This document shows, in pieces, positions 35,416 through 44,370 of a stretch of 44,445 bases of DNA. How positions within the stretch are numbered: the first letter of the stretch is position 1; each line of letters opens with the position of its first letter. A model generated the notes under the pieces. That model saw nothing but the letters and a program-made list of their open reading frames with translations. It was not told the DNA's origin and searched no databases. A program made the position numbers and the translations under genes. This DNA comes from Anaerolineae bacterium (GTDB taxonomy: Bacteria > Chloroflexota > Anaerolineae > B4-G1), in the NCBI GenBank assembly GCA_016931785.1, contig JAFGED010000118.1, positions 1 to 44,445 on the forward strand, given 5' to 3'.

Positions 35416-35553
35416 GATGCCGACATTCGCAAAGGAGATCGGCTGTCCCGCCAAACCGCATGTCTTGAGGCTCACCCTGGCGGGAGAGGAGCTGATCCAG
35501 CTAGGCGACGATTGATATCGTCGAGCCAATCGGCTGCTTGAGGAGACCACGAA

Positions 35554-38500
35554 ATGCCTACCAAACGCTCGCTGTGCTTGATCGGAATACTGGTCTGTGT
35601 GACGACGATGGCCTGCACCGTGGGCGTCGCCCGGCGGGACGAGCTGATGCCCGCCCAACCAGAGACGCCGCCGGCCCCCAGCCCCTTCCCGGCCCTCGAA
35701 AGGCGGCTCTCGCTGGCCCCTGAGAGAACATGGCTGCACGACCTCTTGCTGGATAGAGACACCGGGCGGCTGTACGTCACCGACACCGCCGGCCAACTGC
35801 ACGTCCTCGACGCCAAGACCTATGCCGAGCTGGTCGTGCTGCAAGCCGGAGGGGAGCTGCTCCTCGACGCCGCTCACGAGCGGCTTTACGCCAGCCCCCG
35901 ATGGTTCGTCTATGGAGATACCATTACCGTGGTGGATACCACCAGCCTCGCTGTGACGCACGTTATCTCCGGCAACGCCGTCGCCCTCGATACGAGCCGG
36001 GATCGGATCTACGTCGGCCACAGCGGCGTCTCGGTCTATGACGGCGCGACGTTGGAAAAGCTGGGCGAGATCACCCTGCCAGGCGAGTTTCACCAACCGG
36101 GTATCCCGGTCTATAACCCACTGCGCGATGAGGTGTACATCGTCGACGACACCGTCTATCGCGCCGACGCAGAAACGTGGCAGGTTACGGGCGACCTGCT
36201 GCCCGACGTCAGTGCACAGACGTGCCCCAGGTGCACGGGAAACATCGCGGCGCACCGCGCCTACGTCTACCCCGAACGCAACCTTTTGGTGATCGATATG
36301 TTCACCCGCGCCAGCAGCGGCGGCCCAGGACGCGTGATCGGCCCGCGCTTTTTCGACGCCACCACCCTGGAGCCAATCACCGACCCGGCCCAAACCCCTG
36401 CCGCCGTAAAAGGCTGCGAGGAGCGCTTTATCCTGAACGAGCCGGTCGACGGCCGCACCTACCGGGGCGAAAAATACGCCCGCTACACAGTTTACAACAA
36501 CCTGATGGTCTATGGTCCCGGCGGTGCGCTCGAGACCTGGCGCGACGGCCTGGCGGGAGGCGTGACCAATCCCCGCACCGCCCAGATGTACGCGCCTTAC
36601 AACGACGGCCTGCTGGTCCTGGACCTGCCGGCGCTCACGCCGGTGGGAACCCTGCCCGCGGCCTGCGTCCACTCGCTGGACGCCGAGAGCGGCACCCTCT
36701 ACACCTTCGACGGCGGCGACCTGGTCGTCTTTGCCGAGCAAGGCGGCACCTACGATCCACCGGGCGGCGGCGTCGAGCCGCTTCCTGGTACGGCCGTGGG
36801 GCTGATCGCGCTATCGCCAAACTATGCCGCCGACCGCACGCTCTTTGCCGGTTTCTGGGGCGAATCCGCCTACGCCCCGGCCAAGCTGTACCGCTCGACC
36901 GACGGCGGCCAGACGTGGACGCGGCTGCGCGGCGGGCTGCCGGAGAGCGAGTACCTTGCGCTCGCCCTGGCCGTATCGCCGGGGTTTGCCGAGGACCGCA
37001 CCCTGTTTGCCGGCGGGTACATCTACACCGGCGAGGGCGCCGGCGTGTACCGCTCGACCGACGGCGGCGACACCTGGGAACCGCTGTGGAACGGCCTATC
37101 CCACCTGCGCATTGAAGACATTATCCTTTCGCCGGGCTACCCCGCCGACGGCACGCTGCTGGCCTATGCCAAGTACGACCGCATCGTCCCCGCCGAAAGC
37201 GGCTGGTCGGTTCACCGCTCCACCGACCGGGGGGCGAGCTGGTCGCCGGTGATGACGACCACCGAGAAAGCCGCCCTGCCCTACCCGGAAGATATCCTGC
37301 CTCCCAAGCCGATGGCTTCCCAGGTGCGCTTCCGCCTGGGGGCCGAGCCGCAGCGCGTCAAACGTTCCACCGACGGCGGCCAGACGTGGCACGCGGTCTC
37401 CCTCAACCGGGTTTTCGGCCTGACGACGACCGTGGAAGCGGTCATGCCCTCGCCGAACCTAGCTGCCGACCACACCGTCTACGTCCTCACCCGCGACACG
37501 CTGTTCCGCTCGACCGACGACGGCGACACGTGGCAACGGTCCCTCGACGAACGGCTGGTCGGGCGGGGCTGGCTTCGCGGATTGACTGCCGCCGCGCTCA
37601 CGCCGCCCCTGGCGGACGGTCGCCAGCAGCTTTTCGTCGGCACGGGGGATGGCGAGCTGCTGGTGCTGGCCCCGGAGGAAGTGGCCTGGGCGCCGGTAGA
37701 GATCGCTCCGCAGTGGTCGACCATCCTGGAAGGGGAAAGAGTCGACGCGATTGAAGCCGTCCCCGACGGCAGCATCTGGATGAGCGTGTGGGGTAGCGGC
37801 CTGGCCCGCTACGCCGGCGGGGCCATACAGGCCCGCTACACCGTCGCCGACGGCCTGCCCGGCCCGTACGTCAGCGCCATCACCGCCGCCCCAGATGGCT
37901 CCATCTGGGGCGGCACCGAAACGCCGGCCGGCGTCGCCCGCTTCGATGGCCGCGCGTGGACCGCCTACCCGCTCACCGAGGAGCAGGCCGGCCTCACCGT
38001 GTGGGACGTGGCCGTGGCTCCCGACGGCACGGCCTGGATCGGCACCGATAAAGCAGGCGTCATGCGCTGGGACGGCCACACCTGGGAGCGCATCGCCGAC
38101 CCGGCGGACCGCATCGGCTACCTCACCCGCGATATCGAGGTCGGTTCCGACGGCACGCTGTGGTGCGCCACGCCCGGCGGCCTGGCCTTTTACATGGACG
38201 GGACCTGGTCGATCGGCTGGAGCAGCGAGGTCTTTGCCGTCGAGCTTGGCCCCGCCGGATCTGCCACTATCGTTGAAGGACAAGAGAATCGCACCGTACG
38301 GCAGTACGTCGACGGAGAGTGGCGGCTGCTGCCCCCCGTCAAGGACCCACACGGCCCGGCGCTGCACATCGCCGCCGACGGCGCCGTGTGGATAGGCACC
38401 CTGAAGGGCGCCTTCCGCTACGACGGGAGGGACTGGCGACAGTTCACCGCCCGCGACGGCCTGCCTAACGATCAAGTATACGCCATCGCCGAGGACGCCG

Positions 38501-38583
38501 ACGGCTGGCTGTGGTTTGGGACGGCCGACGGCGCCGCCCGCGTCGATCCGGCGACGCTGAACCTAACACCGGTACAGAGGTGA
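35554..38583 (+). CDS. Lipoprotein 3: multi-propeller surface protein
   Basis: The 1009-residue product has a signal ending in TTMAC (Cys21), then TVGVARRDE. Its N-terminal third (about 60-400) has repeats of the YVTN/beta-propeller kind. The middle carries five Asp-box motifs (RSTDGGQTW and variants), as in BNR/sortilin-type propellers. The C-terminal third has Reg_prop-like repeats (PDGSIWGGT, VARFDGRAWTAY, DGLPNDQVYAI). Reg_prop repeats are best known from the sensor part of hybrid two-component systems in Bacteroidetes; here they stand on a lipoprotein. It should face outward and may bind a ligand or polymer. GAGGAG precedes the ATG. It is first of a four-gene run. Confidence 0.8.
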   Translation: MPTKRSLCLIGILVCVTTMACTVGVARRDELMPAQPETPPAPSPFPALERRLSLAPERTWLHDLLLDRDTGRLYVTDTAGQLHVLDAKTYAELVVLQAGGELLLDAAHERLYASPRWFVYGDTITVVDTTSLAVTHVISGNAVALDTSRDRIYVGHSGVSVYDGATLEKLGEITLPGEFHQPGIPVYNPLRDEVYIVDDTVYRADAETWQVTGDLLPDVSAQTCPRCTGNIAAHRAYVYPERNLLVIDMFTRASSGGPGRVIGPRFFDATTLEPITDPAQTPAAVKGCEERFILNEPVDGRTYRGEKYARYTVYNNLMVYGPGGALETWRDGLAGGVTNPRTAQMYAPYNDGLLVLDLPALTPVGTLPAACVHSLDAESGTLYTFDGGDLVVFAEQGGTYDPPGGGVEPLPGTAVGLIALSPNYAADRTLFAGFWGESAYAPAKLYRSTDGGQTWTRLRGGLPESEYLALALAVSPGFAEDRTLFAGGYIYTGEGAGVYRSTDGGDTWEPLWNGLSHLRIEDIILSPGYPADGTLLAYAKYDRIVPAESGWSVHRSTDRGASWSPVMTTTEKAALPYPEDILPPKPMASQVRFRLGAEPQRVKRSTDGGQTWHAVSLNRVFGLTTTVEAVMPSPNLAADHTVYVLTRDTLFRSTDDGDTWQRSLDERLVGRGWLRGLTAAALTPPLADGRQQLFVGTGDGELLVLAPEEVAWAPVEIAPQWSTILEGERVDAIEAVPDGSIWMSVWGSGLARYAGGAIQARYTVADGLPGPYVSAITAAPDGSIWGGTETPAGVARFDGRAWTAYPLTEEQAGLTVWDVAVAPDGTAWIGTDKAGVMRWDGHTWERIADPADRIGYLTRDIEVGSDGTLWCATPGGLAFYMDGTWSIGWSSEVFAVELGPAGSATIVEGQENRTVRQYVDGEWRLLPPVKDPHGPALHIAADGAVWIGTLKGAFRYDGRDWRQFTARDGLPNDQVYAIAEDADGWLWFGTADGAARVDPATLNLTPVQR

Positions 38584-38586
38584 GAT

Positions 38587-40767
38587 ATGACACGACGCAT
38601 TATTACCGGCTTACTCGTTTGCCTCTCGTCGCTGGCCTGCGTGATGGGCGTGGTGCAGCAAAAAGACGCCACGCCAGTTGTGCCCGCCCCACAGGCCACC
38701 GAAACGGCCGCGCCTCCATCGCCGCCAGTCTGGACCGCCTACACGAACGGCAACGACGTGAATGACCTGGCCGTCGATCCGGCGGGCAACCTGTGGGCCG
38801 CGACCATGGGAGGCCTGGTCAAATGGAAGGCCGACGGCACGTACACCAAGTACACCACCATCGATGGTTTGCCGGACAACGAGGTGTTTTCGGTCGACGT
38901 GGCCCCGGATGGCGCAGTCTGGGTTGGCACCTTCGATGGCGGCCTGGCGCGCTTTGACGGCCATGGCTGGCGCACGTACACCACCGCAGACGGCCTGCCG
39001 AATAACCGCGTCTGGGCAGTCGCCGCGGCACCCGATGGTACGATCTGGTTCAGCGCATACACGAGCGGCGTCACCCGCTTCGACGGCGTCGCCTGGACCA
39101 CGTACACCACCGCCGACGGCCTGCCGAGCAACGACGTCTACGCCCTCGATGTAGCGCCCGACGGGATGGTATGGGCCTATACGGGCGGAGGGGACATCTC
39201 CCATTTTGATCCTTCGGCTTCGGGCGGAACGCCCGCCTCAGGACACAGCGGCGAGAGATGGACGCCCCTATCTTCAAAACCATCCGCCGACACATACCCG
39301 AGCTGCATCGCCGCAGCCGAGGGCGGCACCGTGTGGGTTGGCACCGACACCAGCCTCTCCTACTTTGACGGCGTAGAGTGGACCATCTACACCGAGCAGG
39401 ACTCCCCGGCGATCAAAGGTGTCTCGTCCATCGCCATAGCGCCCGACGGTGCGGTTTGGTTCGGCTCAATCCATGGCGGCCTGACGCGCTTCGAGGACAC
39501 AGGCTCTCCACGCTGGGTGACCTACACCGAAAAGGACGGCCTGCCAAGCAATGCCGTCGATGGCGTCACCGTCGCGCCCGACGGCGACGTGTGGGCCAGC
39601 ACCCTGACCTGGGACGAGGGGACGTATTTCGAGCACGGCCAGGGGGTCTCTCGCTTCGATGGCAGGTGCTGGGCGACGTACACCACCGACGATAAACTGA
39701 TAGCCAGCCGGGTGAACAATGCCGTCGTAACCACCGATGGGCTGTTGTGGTTCTTCACCTCAGCCGGGCCGGCCTGTTTCGACCCTGCGGCGGGTCCGGG
39801 ACGAGGCGGGGATTGGGTTACCTGTCCGGGCAGCGGTATGGGGGTCACGATAAGCCCGTCTATCGTCCTGGCCCCGGACGGAGCGCTGTGGAGCATCACG
39901 TACCCCGGCATCGCGCGCTTCGACGGCACGAGTTGGACCACGTACTCTGCAGAGGACATTCTGCCGGGCGTCAGTTTTGGGAATCTCATCCTCGCACCTG
40001 ACGGCACAATCTGGGTTGGCACCTACACATACGCCTCGCGCTCAATTTCCCATGGGCACGGCGTCGCGCGTTTTGATGGAGAAACGTGGACGGTGTACAC
40101 CGCGGCCAATAGCAGACTGGCAGACAACTTTGTCAACGATATCGCCTTGGCCGCCGATGGCGCGCTGTGGTTCGGGACCCGCACTGGCGTATCTCGCTTC
40201 GATGGGGAAACCTGGACGACGTACGATGTCATCACCGTGCTGCCAACAAACGACCTGCCATACAACGAGATCCGGCGCGTCATCACGACCCCCGGCGGCC
40301 TGGTATGCTGCGAGCTCACCGGCGCAGTGTCGTGCTTGGATGGCGAGTCCTGGACGGCCTACACACAAGCGGATGGACTATACGCTAGAGAAGGCATAGG
40401 GCTCACCACGATCTTGTCCACGGCGGTGGACCAGGATGGCGCGCTGTGGCTGGGCACCAACGAGGGCGGCATCTCGCGCTTCGACGGCGCATCGTGGACC
40501 ACGTACACCACCGCCGATGGCCTGCCGCACAACCAGGTCAACGCCATCGCCGTCGCGCCCGACGGCGCAATCTGGGTGGGCACCCTGGGCGGAGCCGCAC
40601 GCTTCGATCCTTCGGCAAGCTCAGGACGTGGCGGCTCCACGTGGACGACGTTCACCACCGCCGACGGCCTGGCGGACAACATCGTCCAGGCCATCGTCGT
40701 GGCCTCAGACGGCGACCTGTGGTTCGGCACCTACAGCGGCATCTCGCGCTACGGGCCGCCCAAATAA
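38587..40767 (+). CDS. Lipoprotein 4: Reg_prop-type beta-propeller protein
   Basis: The 726-residue product has a signal ending in LSSLAC (Cys18) followed by VMGVVQQKD, a short P/T linker, and about twelve repeats of some 40-50 residues. The repeats have the form APDGxxWVGTxxGGxxRFDGxxWTxYTTADGLPxNxVxA, which is the two-component regulator propeller pattern. One or two propellers are expected. Two repeats contain the extra sequence DPSAS, coded by CCTTCGGC-type short repeats (39211 and 40607). It starts 3 bp after lipoprotein 3 and shares its transcript. It may bind a surface ligand; the ligand is unknown. Confidence 0.82.
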   Translation: MTRRIITGLLVCLSSLACVMGVVQQKDATPVVPAPQATETAAPPSPPVWTAYTNGNDVNDLAVDPAGNLWAATMGGLVKWKADGTYTKYTTIDGLPDNEVFSVDVAPDGAVWVGTFDGGLARFDGHGWRTYTTADGLPNNRVWAVAAAPDGTIWFSAYTSGVTRFDGVAWTTYTTADGLPSNDVYALDVAPDGMVWAYTGGGDISHFDPSASGGTPASGHSGERWTPLSSKPSADTYPSCIAAAEGGTVWVGTDTSLSYFDGVEWTIYTEQDSPAIKGVSSIAIAPDGAVWFGSIHGGLTRFEDTGSPRWVTYTEKDGLPSNAVDGVTVAPDGDVWASTLTWDEGTYFEHGQGVSRFDGRCWATYTTDDKLIASRVNNAVVTTDGLLWFFTSAGPACFDPAAGPGRGGDWVTCPGSGMGVTISPSIVLAPDGALWSITYPGIARFDGTSWTTYSAEDILPGVSFGNLILAPDGTIWVGTYTYASRSISHGHGVARFDGETWTVYTAANSRLADNFVNDIALAADGALWFGTRTGVSRFDGETWTTYDVITVLPTNDLPYNEIRRVITTPGGLVCCELTGAVSCLDGESWTAYTQADGLYAREGIGLTTILSTAVDQDGALWLGTNEGGISRFDGASWTTYTTADGLPHNQVNAIAVAPDGAIWVGTLGGAARFDPSASSGRGGSTWTTFTTADGLADNIVQAIVVASDGDLWFGTYSGISRYGPPK
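39211..39245. repeat. CCTTCGGC...CTCAGGAC element in lipoprotein 4 (copy 1)
   Basis: GATCCTTCGGC and CTCAGGAC flank a GGGCG-GAA-CGCCC hairpin. The element falls inside a propeller repeat right after a conserved F-D and keeps the frame. Confidence 0.55.
40605..40627. repeat. CCTTCGGC...CTCAGGAC element in lipoprotein 4 (copy 2)
   Basis: The same flanks as copy 1 with only AAG between them, at the equivalent place of another propeller repeat (after R-F-D). Confidence 0.55.
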
Positions 40768-40787
40768 GATCTTGAGGAGGAAGTGAG

Positions 40788-41510
40788 ATGTTCAAGAAGA
40801 AAGTGTTGTATCTGTTGCTCGTCTGCCCGCTGCTGACGGCCTGCACCATCGGCATCGTCCGGCGCGAGGTGATCGTGCAGGTCACGGTGCTACCGCCGAC
40901 CGCGACGGCGACGGCGATAGCGCCCACTCACACGCACACCCCGACCCCATCGCCATCGCCCACGGCGACCCACACGCCCACCCCGCCTCCCACCCACCCG
41001 CCGACCAGCGCCCCCACCAAACCCCCGACCCCCACGCCCACCCCCTGCGCGCTCACCATCGGGCCGGCGTTGCAGCCGAGGCTCGGCCTTAACCCCGAGT
41101 ACGTATCCGCCTTGGGCTGCCCCACCTCCTACCAGCAGCCGAGCTGGACCGCAGAGCAGACCTTCCAACGCGGGCGCATGCTGTGGAAGGAGGACCAGGA
41201 CGTAGCCTACATCCTCTTCAACGACAGCGGCACCTATCAGGTCAAGGACGACCCCTACGTCGAGGGCGACCCCGACGACGCCTGCCCCGAGCTGGGGGGC
41301 GCGCCAGAGGGATTGTACAAACCGGTGCGCGGCTTCAACCGGCAGTGGTGCGGCGACCCCAACGTGCGCGACGCGTTGGGCTGGGCGCTGGAGAAGGAGG
41401 CGGGATTCTATACGACGTGGCAGGAATTCGAACACGGCCTCGTCCTGCTGAGCCGCGCAAACCACGTCTTTATCCTGTACGATGATGGCACGTGGGATTA
41501 CATCGAGTAG
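40788..41510 (+). CDS. Lipoprotein 5: P/T linker and GLYKPxRGF domain, no Ig module
   Basis: The 240-residue product has a signal ending in LLTAC (Cys19), then TIGIVRRE. A linker of about 55 residues, mostly P, T, H and S, is followed directly by the C-terminal domain: LGCP, FQRGRMLW, AYILF, GLYKPVRGFNRQWC, VRDALGWA, EAGFYTTWQ. It is the minimal form of the family and lacks the Ig-like module of lipoproteins 1, 2 and 6. AGGAGG precedes the ATG; the gap from lipoprotein 4 is 20 bp. Confidence 0.78.
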   Translation: MFKKKVLYLLLVCPLLTACTIGIVRREVIVQVTVLPPTATATAIAPTHTHTPTPSPSPTATHTPTPPPTHPPTSAPTKPPTPTPTPCALTIGPALQPRLGLNPEYVSALGCPTSYQQPSWTAEQTFQRGRMLWKEDQDVAYILFNDSGTYQVKDDPYVEGDPDDACPELGGAPEGLYKPVRGFNRQWCGDPNVRDALGWALEKEAGFYTTWQEFEHGLVLLSRANHVFILYDDGTWDYIE

Positions 41511-41537
41511 GCCACAGGGCAATGTAAGGAGAGTGAA

Positions 41538-42569
41538 ATGCGTAACCAGCGAACGACCTGCGCGATTCTTTGCCTCGTCTGCACCCTGTCACTTGCTTGC
41601 TCCATAGGCATCACGAGGAGAGATGACCTCACGCCAATCGCAACCTCTCCTCCTACGCCGAAGGACACTGCCGCATCCACAGCAACGCCCACCATGCCGC
41701 TCCCAACGATCACGCCTATGGCTACGGACACAGCCACTCCAGTCCCCTCTCCCACCACGCCATCGCCTACCCCTATCGCAACCCCAGAGCCACCGCCGGT
41801 CATTCTGAGTTTCACCGCCGACCCGATGGAGATCGATGTCGGCGACTCGATCACGCTGGCCTGGCACTCGACCGGCGTACGAGCTATCCTCAAGAAAACG
41901 ACCGCCCTGGCCCCAGGTAGTTTTGAGCGGGATGTCCCTCCTAGCGGAAGTATGGTCGTCACAGCAAGCTCCGGCGAGGGCGCCCATTGGCACGATTTTG
42001 AGCTGACCGTCTTTAGCACCGCAGGCGAGGCCGCCACCAGTTCCCTCTCCGTCCGTTTCCACTGTGACTATAGTTTCTTCTTTGCCACCTCCTCACGGCT
42101 ATGCCCAAGCGGACCGGCACAATCATCCTGGGCAGCCGAACAGGTCTTTGAGCACGGGCGCATGATCTGGATGGAGCACGGCGAGTACGTCTACAGCGAT
42201 GTTTGGGGTTCGGGCGACTATGACGGCGAAGGCGTCATCTTTGTCCTCTACGACAGTAGCACAGAAGGCCCCGCCGTGCAGGTCTTTGTCGATACGTGGA
42301 CCTCTGCCGAACCAGAGAGCGACCCATCTATCGTGCCACCCGTGGGCCTGTACCAACCGATCAGGGGATTTGGCAAAGTATGGCGAAACAACCCCGAGTT
42401 GCGGGATGGGCTGGGATGGGCAGTCGCCCCAGAAGAAGGATTCGAGACCCTCTATCAAGAGGTCACGGGATTCGAGTGGAACAACGCGTGTAGATACATC
42501 CGCATTCGAGATGGCCGCGTCGTAGCCATGTGCCGTCGCTCAGGGGGATGGAGCTTTGTAACGCCGTGA
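41538..42569 (+). CDS. Lipoprotein 6: P/T linker, Ig-like module and GLYQPxRGFG domain
   Basis: The 343-residue product has a signal ending in LSLAC (Cys21), then SIGITRRDD, and a P/T linker (about 35-85). The Ig-like module is VGDSITLAWHSTGV (about 102-115), and the cysteine pair HCDYSFFF and CPSG follows. The C-terminal domain has FEHGRMIWME, VIFVLYD, GLYQPIRGFGKVWRNNP, LRDGLGWA and EGFETLYQ. AAGGAG precedes the ATG. It is the last of the four-gene run by spacing (27 bp after lipoprotein 5). Confidence 0.78.
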   Translation: MRNQRTTCAILCLVCTLSLACSIGITRRDDLTPIATSPPTPKDTAASTATPTMPLPTITPMATDTATPVPSPTTPSPTPIATPEPPPVILSFTADPMEIDVGDSITLAWHSTGVRAILKKTTALAPGSFERDVPPSGSMVVTASSGEGAHWHDFELTVFSTAGEAATSSLSVRFHCDYSFFFATSSRLCPSGPAQSSWAAEQVFEHGRMIWMEHGEYVYSDVWGSGDYDGEGVIFVLYDSSTEGPAVQVFVDTWTSAEPESDPSIVPPVGLYQPIRGFGKVWRNNPELRDGLGWAVAPEEGFETLYQEVTGFEWNNACRYIRIRDGRVVAMCRRSGGWSFVTP

Positions 42570-42760
42570 TGTAACATCTGCGCGTCTCGTACGTCGTATT
42601 GGGCAAAGGACCTGACGTGATAGCATGGAGAAAGCGGAACAAAGAAGGGAAGTAGAACGTCTGATAAACACGGGCGGGAGTAGAGCACCTGGCATACAAC
42701 GAGCGACTGTAGGTGCTCGTAGAATCCAAAGGTCGCTCAAAATCGATAGGAGGCATCAAA
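42570..42760 (+). promoter_or_regulatory. Gap and possible promoter of the PA14 gene
   Basis: A GTGATAGCAT -10-like site (TAGCAT at 42621-42626) resembles the -10 boxes of Boxes A-D, but no 11-bp repeats stand at the matching distance. GATAGGAGG precedes the ATG at 42761. Read-through from lipoprotein 6 is also possible. Confidence 0.35.
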
Positions 42761-44035
42761 ATGTACAAGAAAATGTGTACCCTGATCACTCTCGCCCTGA
42801 TGCTGATCGTGGCCTCGCCAGTGATGGCCCAGGATGGACACTCGGACCCGCTCTGGCAGGCGTCTTACTGGAACAACACGACACTCTCAGGCACGCCATC
42901 GCTCCAGCGCGAGGAGACCGGCCTCGACCACGATTGGGGCACCGGCTCCCCGGGTTCCGGCGTCACCAGTGACGGCTTCTCGGCGCGCTGGACAAAGTAC
43001 ATCGACGTGACGGACGGCACCTACCGCTTCACCGTCACCAGCGACGATGGCATTCGCGTGTGGGTCGATAGCGCCCTCATCGTCGACCAGTGGAACGACC
43101 ATGCCGCTTCGACCTTCACCGCCGACAAGTATCTGACCGCCGGGCATCACTGGGTGGTGGTCGAGTTCTACGAGAACCTGGGCTACGCCGTGGCAAAGCT
43201 GGCGTGGGCGCCCGTATCCACCATCAGCGAGTGGCGCGGGGAGTACTTTAACAACGCGTCCCTCAGCGGCGAACCGGCGGTGACCCGGAACGACTCGCAG
43301 ATAGATTTCAACTGGGGCACCGGCTCGCCCGCGTCGGGCATCGGCGCGGACGGGTTCTCCGTCCGCTGGACGCGCACCGTCGACCTGCCGGCGGGCAACT
43401 ACCGCTTCACGACGACGGTGGACGACGGCGTCCGCCTGTGGGTGAAGGACCACCTGCTGATCGCGTCGTGGCGCGACCAGGCGGCATCAACGTACACCGG
43501 GGATATCTACCTGCCCGGGGGCGCCGTCCCGATCAAGATGGAGTACTATGAAAATGGCGGCGTGGCCGTCGCCCATCTCTCGTGGAGCGTGATCGGCTCG
43601 CCGCCCCCCTCGTCCGGTACCGTGATCGTCGATAACGGCGATCCGGGATTTGCCAAAGGCGGTTCGTACGGCGGCTGGCGCACGGTGTACGAGGGGTATG
43701 GCGGCAGCATGTTATGGACCTACAACAACGACAAGATACGCCCGAACTACAACTGGGCGCGCTGGTACCCCGAGCTCAAGGCGGGAAAGTACGAGGTCTT
43801 TGTGTACATCCCCTACCGCTACACCACCACGGCGCAGGCCCGCTACTGGGTCCACCACGCAGGCGGCTACACCCTGCGCGTCGTGGATCAGTCGCGCTAC
43901 GGCAATGCCTGGGTCTCACTGGGCACCTACTGGTTCAACGGCGCGGGCGACTACGTCTCGCTGGCCGACGTGACCTACGAGCCGTACGTCTCGCGCCTGA
44001 TCGCCTTTGACGCGGCCAAGTGGGAACCGCGGTAA
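42761..44035 (+). CDS. Secreted protein with two PA14 domains and a golvesin-like domain
   Basis: The 424-residue product has a Sec signal peptide (about 1-24, ending SPVMAQD). Two PA14 carbohydrate-binding domains follow (about 30-165 and 170-290): ASYWNNTTLSGTP and EYFNNASLSGEP; DGFSARWTKYIDV and DGFSVRWTRTVDL; SDDGIRVWVD and VDDGVRLWVKD. A C-terminal golvesin/Xly-type domain comes last (about 305-424; VDNGDPGFAKGG, ARWYPELKAGKYEVFVYIPY, YWVHHAGGYTLRVVDQ). It should bind glycans outside the cell. It has no lipobox and no C-terminal anchor. ATG 42761 follows GATAGGAGG; the earlier ATG at 42713 has no signal peptide directly after it. Confidence 0.85.
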   Translation: MYKKMCTLITLALMLIVASPVMAQDGHSDPLWQASYWNNTTLSGTPSLQREETGLDHDWGTGSPGSGVTSDGFSARWTKYIDVTDGTYRFTVTSDDGIRVWVDSALIVDQWNDHAASTFTADKYLTAGHHWVVVEFYENLGYAVAKLAWAPVSTISEWRGEYFNNASLSGEPAVTRNDSQIDFNWGTGSPASGIGADGFSVRWTRTVDLPAGNYRFTTTVDDGVRLWVKDHLLIASWRDQAASTYTGDIYLPGGAVPIKMEYYENGGVAVAHLSWSVIGSPPPSSGTVIVDNGDPGFAKGGSYGGWRTVYEGYGGSMLWTYNNDKIRPNYNWARWYPELKAGKYEVFVYIPYRYTTTAQARYWVHHAGGYTLRVVDQSRYGNAWVSLGTYWFNGAGDYVSLADVTYEPYVSRLIAFDAAKWEPR

Positions 44036-44370
44036 CGGCCAAGGCTGCCAGCGACAAACGGGCGCGTGTTACCCCTCCTACCCCCATACCCCCTTCCTCC
44101 CCGCAAGCGGAGAGGAAGGGGGCGCTAGACCACTCACAAAGCCAGTAGGGCGGGTTGTCCGCGACTTTGGAGAAGAGCGGCCCGCTCACAAGTTACATCT
44201 GCCCCTAATCATCCCTGAACCAAGCAAGACGAGAGCGGCTACCCGCCATTCCTCTGGCGGCAGGTAGGCGGCTGGCATGATTTGGCAATAAAATCAAGAC
44301 AAAGCCAAATGGACAACCCGTGCGACGTCGTCGATGTACCGCCGCCGCCAACCTGCCCTACTGATCCAAA
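44036..44370. repeat. Gap with hairpins after the PA14 gene
   Basis: A long palindrome (44089-44099 with 44112-44122, plus an inner CCGC-AA-GCGG) is a variant of the C/G palindrome family. A second imperfect hairpin, with arms CTACC...GCCA and TGGCGG...AGGTAG, lies at about 44239-44269. No gene is seen in the 335 bp before Box D. Confidence 0.55.

Noticed and set aside
35414-35515. Short frame of 34 codons (starting ATGATG) in the leader of lipoprotein 3
   Set aside because: Its start lies inside the -10 box, so the predicted transcript would not contain it, and it has no ribosome-binding site.
42570-42626. A fifth 11-bp-repeat promoter before the PA14 gene
   Set aside because: A GTGATAGCAT -10-like site exists, but positions 17, 28, 39 and 50 bp upstream do not match the unit; a lone GTAAC at 42571 is out of phase.
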